This document shows, piece by piece, positions 9,071 through 16,677 of a stretch of DNA of 36,870 nucleotides (within the stretch, counting starts at the first letter, position 1; every line of letters starts with the position of its first letter). Under the pieces are notes generated by a model that saw nothing but the letters and a program-made list of their open reading frames with translations, made no database searches and was not told where the DNA came from. A program made the position numbers and the translations under genes. This DNA comes from Pseudomonadota bacterium (GTDB taxonomy: Bacteria > Desulfobacterota > Anaeroferrophillalia > Anaeroferrophillales > Anaeroferrophillaceae), in contig JAYEKE010000126.1 in assembly GCA_034660915.1 (NCBI GenBank), forward strand, positions 1-36,870. The letters run 5' to 3'.

Positions 9071-10077
9071 AAAAACAGCGGCGCACAATCACGGTATTCA
9101 ATCTCTCATTTCTTGATGTGGTTTCCTGTGGTTTCGGGGCAATCATCCTGCTGCTGGTGATCCTCAAGGGCTCCGAACCCATGGTGATTGAAAAAATGAG
9201 CGTCGATTTGACCGGGCTGGTAGCCAGACTGGAGCAGGAGATCCATGAAATTCGCGGTGAAACGCTCATACTGAACCGGGAATTGCCCGCCAGGGAGCAG
9301 CAGCTCTCCGAAGAACAGGAAAAACTTGCCCGCCTGCGGGGCGATCTGTCGGTAATCGAGGGGCAATACAAAACCGCGAGCATGGATCTTGCCGCCCAGA
9401 CCAGGATCGAGACCCAGCTGCAGACTGCCCGTCAAAACCTCACCGAGGAGATGCGACGCCTGCAGCAGGACACTCCGGCGCCGGTGCCGGACAGCGCCAT
9501 CGGCGGCATTCCCGTGGACAGTGAATATATTATTTTTGTTATCGACACTTCCGGTTCCATGCAGCGTTTCGCCTGGCCTCTGGTCCGCGGAAAAATGGAG
9601 GAAATCCTCACCATCTATCCCAAAGTAAAAGGTATCCAGGTAATGAACGACATGGGGGATTACATGTTTTCCCAGTACGCCGGCCGCTGGATTACCGACA
9701 GTCCGGCCCGGCGCCGATCGATCCTCGGACGACTGGCCTCCTGGGCGCCCTTTTCCAACTCAAGTCCAGTGGAGGGAGTGATCAGGGCCATTCGTCGTTT
9801 TCACACCCCCGGCAAACGCATCTCTATTTACGTCTTCGGCGATGATTTTTCCCGGGGAGCCATTCAGGATGTGGTGGATACGGTAGACGCGATAAATCGC
9901 GGCGGTCGTCACGGCCAGAGATTGGTGCGTATCCACGCGGTGGGTTTTCCGGTGCTTTTCAAGCAGGGAGGAGCGGAGAGGAATGTGGTCCGTTTTGCGG
10001 CGCTGATGCGCCGGCTGGCCGAGGATAATAACGGCAGTTTTGTCGGCTTGAACTCCCTGTCAGCCGGCCGGCGGTGA
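9067..10077 (+). CDS. TolR/ExbD-like anchored von Willebrand A protein 2
   Basis: This 336-residue paralogue of the preceding protein has the same order: one transmembrane helix (about 11-33, FNLSFLDVVSCGFGAIILLL) with Asp17 at the TolR/ExbD proton position, a coiled coil (about 45-135) and a vWA domain from about residue 152. The MIDAS start DTSGS is at 160-164, but the Thr position appears replaced (NSSPVEG around 231-237), and the last acidic site is in FGDD at 257-260, so metal binding may be altered. It starts in an ATGA overlap with vWA protein 1, a sign of matched expression, and is the last gene of the operon. A heterodimer of the two vWA proteins inside the channel pentamer is the simplest model; it is not shown. 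Confidence 0.85.
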   Translation: MKKQRRTITVFNLSFLDVVSCGFGAIILLLVILKGSEPMVIEKMSVDLTGLVARLEQEIHEIRGETLILNRELPAREQQLSEEQEKLARLRGDLSVIEGQYKTASMDLAAQTRIETQLQTARQNLTEEMRRLQQDTPAPVPDSAIGGIPVDSEYIIFVIDTSGSMQRFAWPLVRGKMEEILTIYPKVKGIQVMNDMGDYMFSQYAGRWITDSPARRRSILGRLASWAPFSNSSPVEGVIRAIRRFHTPGKRISIYVFGDDFSRGAIQDVVDTVDAINRGGRHGQRLVRIHAVGFPVLFKQGGAERNVVRFAALMRRLAEDNNGSFVGLNSLSAGRR

Positions 10078-10153
10078 ACCAAGCTGTAAACCACGGGGAA
10101 GAGTTGGCGGCAGAGCGTGGTTGGAGGACGAAAAATTTGATAAACTTATAATC

Positions 10154-10705
10154 TTATGAACGTCCCCCCGTCCTGATATAATACCTGATGGCATTAAAAG
10201 TGCCTGGGCCGATTCCATCAATTTTCTTAATCTCTTCGATGCTTATAAAAGAATAATGCGCTTCTCTGTACGCGATAATCTTTACCGCCAGCACCGGCCC
10301 GATTCGGGGAAGAGCAACTAACTCCGTCAATCCGGCCCGGTTTATATTGACTGAACCATGCAGCCCCTTTTTCATAACCCCGGCGATAAATTTATCATAA
10401 TGATTGGTTAAATGCTTTTCGGCCGTCTTTCTGTTTTTCTGATCAACCCATTCCTCATTGTCAAGAGCGCCAAGCACATAGATCAGCTGTTCCACGTCTA
10501 AGCTGCCATTGGCATCATGATGGGGGCAGTGCCTTATCTTCCGGCCATCTTTCACCTCAACTACAGCAAAAGAGGAATCAGGCAGAAGCCATATTTCATT
10601 TTTGCCCCACCCCTGGCATATTCCTGAATTTGCACTGCAGATAAAGAAAACCAGCAGTGAAAATAAAAACGTCCGAAAAGTTGCAGTTCGATAAGACGGT
10701 TTCAT
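10154..10705 (-). CDS. Secreted ComEA-like helix-hairpin-helix protein
   Basis: I prefer the ATG at 10705 (GGCGAG upstream, followed by a good signal peptide, residues about 10-30) over the one at 10756, which would overlap the upstream gene and put extra residues before the signal. The 183-residue product has a middle part with CPHHDANGSLDVEQL, an EF-hand-like acidic loop, and a C-terminal pair of helix-hairpin-helix motifs (VNINRAGLTELVALPRIGP and IKKIDGIGPGTFNAI) as in ComEA. ComEA binds DNA outside the inner membrane during uptake; whether this protein does so is unknown. It is the last gene of the minus-strand operon that encodes the corrinoid methyltransferases, and it has no visible link to methyl transfer. 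Confidence 0.75.
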   Translation of the reverse strand: MKPSYRTATFRTFLFSLLVFFICSANSGICQGWGKNEIWLLPDSSFAVVEVKDGRKIRHCPHHDANGSLDVEQLIYVLGALDNEEWVDQKNRKTAEKHLTNHYDKFIAGVMKKGLHGSVNINRAGLTELVALPRIGPVLAVKIIAYREAHYSFISIEEIKKIDGIGPGTFNAIRYYIRTGGRS

Positions 10706-10740
10706 ATGTATCTCGCCATCCAGAACTTTGATTATACGTT

Positions 10741-12279
10741 TTACAGGCAAACCCACTGGCCGACTGTTTCCACCGCTTGCCCTTTGCCGAAATGCTCGGT
10801 GAAAATTTTAAAATAATACAGCTCTTCTTTGCTTCGGACCATGGGGTAACCGGCCTGAACCTCTTTTAACTCTTTATCTTTAATCGCCGTTTCAAAATAT
10901 TCAGGAAGCACATCAGCCGACCCGGATCCTTGAGAAAATTCCTGTTTGAGCCGCCAGACGATTTTTTCAGGCAGCAATTTTTCATAAGCTTTTCTGAAAA
11001 TCCATTTTTCTATTTTTTGATCCCCTTCCGGTTTTTGCTTGTATTCAGCGGGAATACCCATGACATAGTTGAACAGCTCGCCGGATATCAAAGGAGCGAC
11101 AACCCGGATGGAATGAGAGAGGTTCATGCGGTCAAGGCGTAATGAAGCATTACTGTGTAAAAAACCAATACATCTCATTTGTTGCGTGAATATTTCTTCA
11201 GAGGGAAAATCCTTAAGATACAAGTAGCCGCAAAAGATTTCATCGCCGCCTTCCCCGGAAAGGAGGGTTTCCACTCCTTGATCCTGGGCATATTTAGAGA
11301 TGAGATAATTCGACACCGAGCTTCTTACCAAAGACGGATCAAAGGATTCCAGCTGCCGAACTACTTCTGGTAATGCCGCCAGAATCTGGTCAAGATCGAC
11401 AATCAATTCATGGTGGTCGGAGCCGATATGGTCAGCCATTATGCGGGCACAGGCAATGTCTTCAGTTTCTCCCACTCCCAGGGCAAAGGTTTTCAGGCGT
11501 TCATTTTTGCCGAAGGTTTCCCGGTAAGCGTTACCGGCTATCCAGGCAATTACACTGCTGTCGACACCGCCGCTGAGCAGGCTTGCGGTCGGGACATCAA
11601 AGTGTATTCGGTTCTGGAAACTGCGCTGGATTATGTCTCTGATGGTTGCGGTTATTTCATTTACATCCCGATGAAGGACTTCAGGTGTAGTCCGCGGGAG
11701 TTCGGCAAACCGGAAAAGAGTACCGGTATTGTCCATGTAATGTCCCGGCGGAAATTCATGGATATCATCAGTAATTCCGACCAGACTTTTAAGTTCGGAA
11801 GACAGATAAAGCGTCCCGTTTTTGCGGCCGTAAAAAAGGGTCTTGATGCCTAAAAGATCTCGAGCCGCAAACAGATTTTTACCATCGGAGATCACGAAGG
11901 CAAAAATGGCATCGTCCAGATGATCGAACATCCGCTGACCATATTGCTTGTAGAGCTGCAAAAACAGGCGTTCTTCCCTGAGCGGACCATCTGCTACCCC
12001 ATTGGCCTCTGCCAGTTTGCTCCAGTTTCCCAGCTGGCCATCGTAACAGATTCTAATATCCGGTGATTTGGAATTGAAGACCGGTATCTGATTTTCATCC
12101 GGTTCCGGAAAATCATCATTCAGCAAACAAAGATCAGCTTTTAGATAGTTCTGGGCCATCAGTACCTGTTTGGATGCAAATTTTCCGGATAGATACGGAC
12201 CTCGATGGCCAATCACCTGAAACATCTTTTCCAACTCAGCATGGTCTGATTGATTATATATTACCGCGAAACCACTCAT
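10741..12279 (-). CDS. Asparagine-synthetase-like enzyme with inactive glutaminase domain
   Basis: The 512-residue protein has the two-domain layout of AsnB: an N-terminal Ntn glutaminase fold and a C-terminal ATP-pyrophosphatase synthetase. The synthetase keeps the PP-loop SGGVDSS (236-242) and SGEGGDEIFCGY (341-352). The glutaminase site is broken: the nucleophile Cys2 of AsnB is Ser (MSGF), the NGE glutamine-binding motif reads DGQ (80-82), and the Arg of RLSI is missing. It therefore cannot use glutamine in the usual way and may use free ammonia or another amine, as beta-lactam synthetase does with its own dead glutaminase domain. It sits between a SAM methyltransferase and a secreted HhH protein, 19 bases after the former. 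The substrate is unknown; it is probably not the housekeeping asparagine synthetase. Confidence 0.85.
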   Translation of the reverse strand: MSGFAVIYNQSDHAELEKMFQVIGHRGPYLSGKFASKQVLMAQNYLKADLCLLNDDFPEPDENQIPVFNSKSPDIRICYDGQLGNWSKLAEANGVADGPLREERLFLQLYKQYGQRMFDHLDDAIFAFVISDGKNLFAARDLLGIKTLFYGRKNGTLYLSSELKSLVGITDDIHEFPPGHYMDNTGTLFRFAELPRTTPEVLHRDVNEITATIRDIIQRSFQNRIHFDVPTASLLSGGVDSSVIAWIAGNAYRETFGKNERLKTFALGVGETEDIACARIMADHIGSDHHELIVDLDQILAALPEVVRQLESFDPSLVRSSVSNYLISKYAQDQGVETLLSGEGGDEIFCGYLYLKDFPSEEIFTQQMRCIGFLHSNASLRLDRMNLSHSIRVVAPLISGELFNYVMGIPAEYKQKPEGDQKIEKWIFRKAYEKLLPEKIVWRLKQEFSQGSGSADVLPEYFETAIKDKELKEVQAGYPMVRSKEELYYFKIFTEHFGKGQAVETVGQWVCL

Positions 12280-12298
12280 CTTATTTAATCTCCATGCA

Positions 12299-13567
12299 TC
12301 ATTTTTTTATTTCAAAGATTCCCACTATTCCGTGGCCAAATCCGGTTCCCGGCTGCAGGTCCATTTCGAGCTTGCGAAGAGAATAGCCCAGGTGCGGCTC
12401 AATGAGATTGGCCCGAACATCACCCATGGGAACCCAGCCGATTCCTTTAATGACTCTGTACATGGTTTCCATGACTTCCTTAAGGGAATCCGGGTAATAT
12501 GGCATGATTTTCGGCTGATCATCCGGCACTTTATCTTCTGCGTCATAATTGCTGAGCAGTGAAATAGTATAGTTTACCAGGGTGTTGCTGCACATGAATA
12601 ACTTTTCATAAAAATTGTTAAGATGATCAAATCCCGGTCGCGGGACATAATCGACCAGAAGGTTTTCAAGATCTGTGCGAACATAACCCTCAAAAAGTGA
12701 ATTCAACGGGTACCGTAATTTTGGGCTATTGGCGTTGTATTCCCTGGTGTCCATGTGACGCCCGCTGAAGATGGAACGATCGAAAAACTTGATCGGCTCG
12801 ATCGTCACCCCTGATTCCTTTGACGCCTGTTCGATGATTTTCATTATTTCATCTTTGGTTGTCAGTCGCAGCGGGAAGGAGGCGATATCCATTTGATCCC
12901 GTTCATCTTCGGAATAAATGTAGGAAATGCGATAGTCCATAAAATATTCTTCGTCTGCGGGATGATGCCACAGGTCCTGCCATTCACAGGTATAACGACC
13001 CAGCCAGTCCCCTATAAAAATCGCCTGATCCGGCGCGTGGCGGGCAATATCGGTAATTATTTTCGCAGCCTGTTGATCATTGAAATGCGAGAAGGTACCG
13101 TAGGAACTGAAATACATGTCAAATGGAGGGTTTTCGGTTACCTCGGACGCCAGGCCGTTTGACATGTCTGTTTGAATAAATCGTGTTTTCGGCAGGTGTC
13201 CGATATGTTCTTCAGCCTGCTGCAGAAGATCGGCGTTAATGTCAGTCCCGACATATTCCTGCAACATATCCGGAGTGATGGCGTCAGTGACGTATTCGAA
13301 CAGGCCGGGATCTTTAGTGGTTACATTCATCAACAGATCGTAGCCATCAGCGCTGCCGCAACCCAGATCAAGAATACGTATTCGTTCAAGTTCTCTTCTC
13401 TTTCGTTCCACCAGGTTATTCAGGGCCGGGCGCAGAAAAATAGCCGTACTTTTATCTTCCCAAAACCGGCGAACATTGTCATATTTTCCAGTCAGCCCAC
13501 TTGCCTTTTCATACCTTCCCGTGCCGTGTGCCTGGGTATATGCCTTTTCTTCTCCCTCTTGTGTCAT
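12299..13567 (-). CDS. Class I SAM-dependent methyltransferase
   Basis: This 422-residue protein has a Rossmann-type SAM-binding motif I, RILDLGCGSADGYDLL (about residues 64-79), an acidic strand-2 region (GTDINADLL), and the motif FIQTDMSNG, which are features of class I methyltransferases. The C-terminal 150 residues extend beyond the usual core and probably define substrate choice (WVPMGDVRANLIEPHLGY). Its ATG overlaps the stop of the corrinoid protein gene by 4 bases, so it is coupled to the methyl-transfer genes even though it uses SAM and not cobalamin. It is followed after 19 bases by the asparagine-synthetase-like gene, which suggests the two act on one small molecule. The substrate cannot be told from sequence. 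Confidence 0.8.
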   Translation of the reverse strand: MTQEGEEKAYTQAHGTGRYEKASGLTGKYDNVRRFWEDKSTAIFLRPALNNLVERKRRELERIRILDLGCGSADGYDLLMNVTTKDPGLFEYVTDAITPDMLQEYVGTDINADLLQQAEEHIGHLPKTRFIQTDMSNGLASEVTENPPFDMYFSSYGTFSHFNDQQAAKIITDIARHAPDQAIFIGDWLGRYTCEWQDLWHHPADEEYFMDYRISYIYSEDERDQMDIASFPLRLTTKDEIMKIIEQASKESGVTIEPIKFFDRSIFSGRHMDTREYNANSPKLRYPLNSLFEGYVRTDLENLLVDYVPRPGFDHLNNFYEKLFMCSNTLVNYTISLLSNYDAEDKVPDDQPKIMPYYPDSLKEVMETMYRVIKGIGWVPMGDVRANLIEPHLGYSLRKLEMDLQPGTGFGHGIVGIFEIKK

Positions 13568-14259
13568 GCCGCTTTCTCCTGTTCATATTTTTTCATAATT
13601 TCAAGGGTCTGAAAGGCATCTTTGCCGTAACCATCGGCGCCGATCTGGTCGGCAAATTCCTGCGAAATCGGGGCACCACCAATAAGAACCTTAACCTTAT
13701 CTCGAAGGCCTTCTTTCTTAAGCTCCTTGATGACATCTTCCATGTTGCGCATGGTCGTGGTTAAAAGAGCCGAAAGGCCTAAATACGAAGCGTTATTCTC
13801 TTTAACAGCCTTAATGATCCGCTCCGTACTGACATCAGTTTTCAAATCAACAACATCATAGCCGGCACCTTTTAACATGATGGCAACAATGTTTTTCCCG
13901 ATGTCGTGCAAGTCGTCTTTTACGGTAGCAATAACAAATTTGCCCTTGCTCTTCACCCCGGCCTTTACAAGATAAGGTGACAGCATATCCATGGCCACGC
14001 CTACGCATTCGGCCGAAGCCAGCATATCCGGAATCAGGTACTCATTTTTTTCGAATTTCTCCCCGACCTTCTGCATGGAGTTGGTTAGTGATTCCATTAA
14101 TATTCTTTTCGGGTCTATATCTTGCTTCAGGGCCTCAGTTACCAGCTCAGTTACTCCGGGCTGACCTTCCATCCCCTGATCAAAGCCTTCATCTTCAGCT
14201 TCCACTCTTCCCTGCACTACATTTAAAGCTATTTTCTCCAGAAGTTCATTTGTGTCCAT
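13564..14259 (-). CDS. Corrinoid protein of an MttC/MtgC type
   Basis: This 231-residue protein is a methyl carrier with an N-terminal helical cap domain (about 40-100) and a cobalamin-binding Rossmann domain with DLHDIGKN (DxHxxG; the His is the lower axial cobalt ligand), the SAL turn and GGAP. Such proteins accept a methyl group from an MttB-type methyltransferase and hand it to a pterin methyltransferase. I choose ATG at 14259 because GGGAGG lies 8 bases upstream; the TTG at 14262 is a less likely start. It lies 46 bases after MttB-like 1 and its stop overlaps the SAM methyltransferase start (ATGA). The N-terminus before the cap domain is about 15 residues longer than usual and acidic. 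Confidence 0.92.
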   Translation of the reverse strand: MDTNELLEKIALNVVQGRVEAEDEGFDQGMEGQPGVTELVTEALKQDIDPKRILMESLTNSMQKVGEKFEKNEYLIPDMLASAECVGVAMDMLSPYLVKAGVKSKGKFVIATVKDDLHDIGKNIVAIMLKGAGYDVVDLKTDVSTERIIKAVKENNASYLGLSALLTTTMRNMEDVIKELKKEGLRDKVKVLIGGAPISQEFADQIGADGYGKDAFQTLEIMKKYEQEKAA

Positions 14260-14267
14260 CAATCATT

Positions 14268-14273
14268 CCTCCC
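14268..14273 (-). promoter_or_regulatory. Ribosome binding site deciding the corrinoid protein start
   Basis: On the minus strand this reads GGGAGG, 8 bases before the ATG at 14259. It supports that ATG over the TTG one codon earlier. Confidence 0.6.
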
Positions 14274-14305
14274 GTAATCTATTATGTTGTTATCGGAAAT
14301 TCCCA

Positions 14306-15841
14306 TTATATTGTTTTCAGGCCCGGCAGTAGACCTGGGACCTGCTCATATATTCGCTCCACTACCTCGGGGTCCAGATGTGGGGCTGGTTCAGCCTCCA
14401 GTTGAGCCATATAATCAAGTGCGTTTTCGATGACTTTATCCTCCATATCTCCAGTTTCAAATCGATATGGATCGGAAACATCCCCGCGGTGCATGGCCTT
14501 GCGTGCATGCCGGGTATAGAGTCGATGATTTGAAGCCATGACCTTTTTCACCATCTTGAGCGCGTCGTTAATTTCTGTTGAATCAATTTTGGGTTCCCTG
14601 AGACAATGCTTGACTTTTCCGATCTGTTCATTGTCGAGAACCGCCTGCAGCGGGCAAAAGCAATTGGTCCGATCCAAAAGCCCGAAGGCGTAATGTATAT
14701 ACTGCGCTCCGCTCATTGCCATGTAAAGATGGGTAAACATTTTCTCGAACATGGACTGCATCCCCGGCACCTTGGCATCACCCACGCCGGCACTTGAATA
14801 GCACGGTACTTGATAGTGGCGGGCTAATTGAACGCAGTCGATATTATACTGGTTGAATTCCGGGCAGCCATAAAGGTCAAAAAGATCATCCAGACGAGCT
14901 CTTACCGCAACGCTGCCGTAAAGAACCGGCGCTCCTTCTCTTATGAGCTGGGTCAGGGTAATGCCGGCCAGGATTTCGGCATTAATCTGGGCAACCATTC
15001 CCGATTCCTGGATGGGCGCTGATGATCCTCCCTGAGGTGAAGAAGAAATAACCAGCGGCAGCCCCGCTTCAACAACAGCAAATACCTTTTCCGCGGTGTC
15101 ATCCACGATTTGCAGCGGGCTTTTGAAAACACAGGCAATAAAGGAAATAATCGGATTGTCTCTTAAGGCCTTTTCCCCCCCGGCGATGATTTCGGCCATA
15201 GTTAAAACATCATCTAAACGCTCCAGACTGGTCAAACCGGCCTGGACATGTTTGGTGATGTTATTGAGGCTGGCAAAAAATTTGTTTACATCATGATTGT
15301 CTACGGTAATCCCGGGATCCTGGATATTTAATGGCCGGATAAAAAAATCGAGATTTTCCAATCGGTCACAGAGCTTTGCCGCCCGACTCAGCAAGGCGGT
15401 ACTGCCACGATGCTCCGTGTATCGGGGTACTTTTACTTTGACGGAGCTGTCCTTTTCGCTGACAAAAGTTTGCATTTCCGCATCGAGCCAGATATTAGCC
15501 TCCGACCCTGAACCAAAATAAGCCCGGGGAATTTCACTATCAACAAGCAAGCGATTTTCAGGCTTTCTGGCGCCTAAAACAATCCGGGAAGGCGCTTTGG
15601 CTACGGCTTCTTTAACCAGTCCCGCCGGCAGACTTACCCTCCAGCAGGGTGTATCCAAATCTTTTTCTTCCCGGACTTGAGCTCCATGGTCTTTGAAAAG
15701 CCTGGCTGTTCGTTCGTTATAACACCAGATACCAGGATCGGACAGGATGTCTAATGACGCTTGATCGAGCCATTTCACCTGATCCTGGCTCAAGCGCTCG
15801 TAGGGGTTGACCAATACACCTTGTCGGTATGATTCAATCAC
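14306..15841 (-). CDS. MttB-family corrinoid-dependent methyltransferase 1 (non-pyrrolysine)
   Basis: The 511-residue protein belongs to the trimethylamine methyltransferase superfamily: an N-terminal segment LSQDQVKWLDQASLDIL, the core with IGSG-like and SSAGVGDAKVPG phrases, and the C-terminal helical tail LDPEVVERIYEQVPG. The frame is open throughout, with no in-frame amber codon, so it is a non-pyrrolysine member like MtgB (glycine betaine), MtpB or MtcB, which demethylate quaternary amines. The start is GTG at 15841, 5 bases after AGGAGG. It stands between the methyl-THF methyltransferase and the corrinoid protein in the operon. The substrate is unknown; a betaine or related methylated amine is the expected type. 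Confidence 0.88.
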   Translation of the reverse strand: MIESYRQGVLVNPYERLSQDQVKWLDQASLDILSDPGIWCYNERTARLFKDHGAQVREEKDLDTPCWRVSLPAGLVKEAVAKAPSRIVLGARKPENRLLVDSEIPRAYFGSGSEANIWLDAEMQTFVSEKDSSVKVKVPRYTEHRGSTALLSRAAKLCDRLENLDFFIRPLNIQDPGITVDNHDVNKFFASLNNITKHVQAGLTSLERLDDVLTMAEIIAGGEKALRDNPIISFIACVFKSPLQIVDDTAEKVFAVVEAGLPLVISSSPQGGSSAPIQESGMVAQINAEILAGITLTQLIREGAPVLYGSVAVRARLDDLFDLYGCPEFNQYNIDCVQLARHYQVPCYSSAGVGDAKVPGMQSMFEKMFTHLYMAMSGAQYIHYAFGLLDRTNCFCPLQAVLDNEQIGKVKHCLREPKIDSTEINDALKMVKKVMASNHRLYTRHARKAMHRGDVSDPYRFETGDMEDKVIENALDYMAQLEAEPAPHLDPEVVERIYEQVPGLLPGLKTI

Positions 15842-15868
15842 TATATCCTCCTTGAGTTTCTTGATTTT

Positions 15869-16663
15869 TTAATTTCGGAAAGCCCGCATATACCGACGGC
15901 AATGTCGATCTTTTCCGACCAGGGCCTCACCTGTTTTTACCGCCGCCATCAATTCTTCGTCCAGGGGGTCGACAATAGCCGCATCCAGCCCGGCTGAAAG
16001 ACACATGAGCAGAAAGGCAATATTAACCCGGTGTCGTTCGGGTAAACCATAGGATACATTTGACAGGCCGGTTACCGTTCGGGTTCCGGGAAATTGCTCC
16101 TTGATGGCGGCCAGGGTCTTTAGCGTTACCATCCCGGAATTTATATCAGTGCTGACCGGCATGACCAGGGGATCAATATAAACATTTTCTATAGAAACAC
16201 CATGTTTTTCACAGGCGTTGAGAATTGTTCCGCAACACTTGAGCCTGCCTTCTACTGTCTTCGGGATGCCGTCTTCATCCATTGCCAGGGCAATGAGAAA
16301 AGAATCATGTTCGGCGGCCAGGGGTAATACTTTTTCCAGGTTAGACTTCTCGGCCTTGGCGGAGTTGATCATGGCCGTTTTGTTATCCAGGGTTTCAAGT
16401 CCGGCAACCATCACTTTCGGATCGGCGCTGTCAATACAGATCGGGGTATCAACCTGTTCCTGAATGTTCTCAATTGCCCATTGAATAGATTTAATTTCAT
16501 CTTCAAGAGATCCCACGCCGGTACCCACATTTACATCAATAAAATCAGCCCCGGCGGCGGCCTGTTCTTTTGCCAGAGAAATAAGCTTTTCGGTCTCCCG
16601 ATTCAAAATGATGGATTTTACGGCAGAAAGGGTGGCGTTAATTTTTTCTCCGATGATAATCAT
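15869..16663 (-). CDS. Methyltetrahydrofolate:corrinoid methyltransferase (MtgA/AcsE/MtrH-type)
   Basis: This 264-residue TIM-barrel protein shows the pterin-binding family pattern: IIGEKINAT at the N-terminus, GADFIDVNVGTG (about 38-49), ICIDSADPKV (about 75-84), AMINSAKAEK (about 96-105), and YIDPLVMPV and VTGLSNVSYGLP further on. Enzymes of this type move a methyl group between a corrinoid protein and tetrahydrofolate; here the direction would be from methyl-corrinoid to THF, feeding the methyl or Wood-Ljungdahl branch. It lies between the two mttB-like genes, 14 bases after MttB-like 2, with GGAAGG before the ATG. Length is normal for the family. The pairing with two MttB paralogues suggests one pterin exit shared by two substrate enzymes. 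Confidence 0.9.
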   Translation of the reverse strand: MIIIGEKINATLSAVKSIILNRETEKLISLAKEQAAAGADFIDVNVGTGVGSLEDEIKSIQWAIENIQEQVDTPICIDSADPKVMVAGLETLDNKTAMINSAKAEKSNLEKVLPLAAEHDSFLIALAMDEDGIPKTVEGRLKCCGTILNACEKHGVSIENVYIDPLVMPVSTDINSGMVTLKTLAAIKEQFPGTRTVTGLSNVSYGLPERHRVNIAFLLMCLSAGLDAAIVDPLDEELMAAVKTGEALVGKDRHCRRYMRAFRN

Positions 16664-16677
16664 ATTTACCTTCCTCT

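Noticed and set aside
7157-10077. Zorya defence system (ZorA/ZorB)
   Set aside because: The channel fits the same superfamily, but the partner has vWA in place of an OmpA-like domain, and no ZorC, ZorD or ZorE-like gene is present.
10089-10122. Hairpin AACCACG/CGTGGTT after the vWA operon as a terminator
   Set aside because: The loop is 20 bases long and there is no T run after it on either strand.
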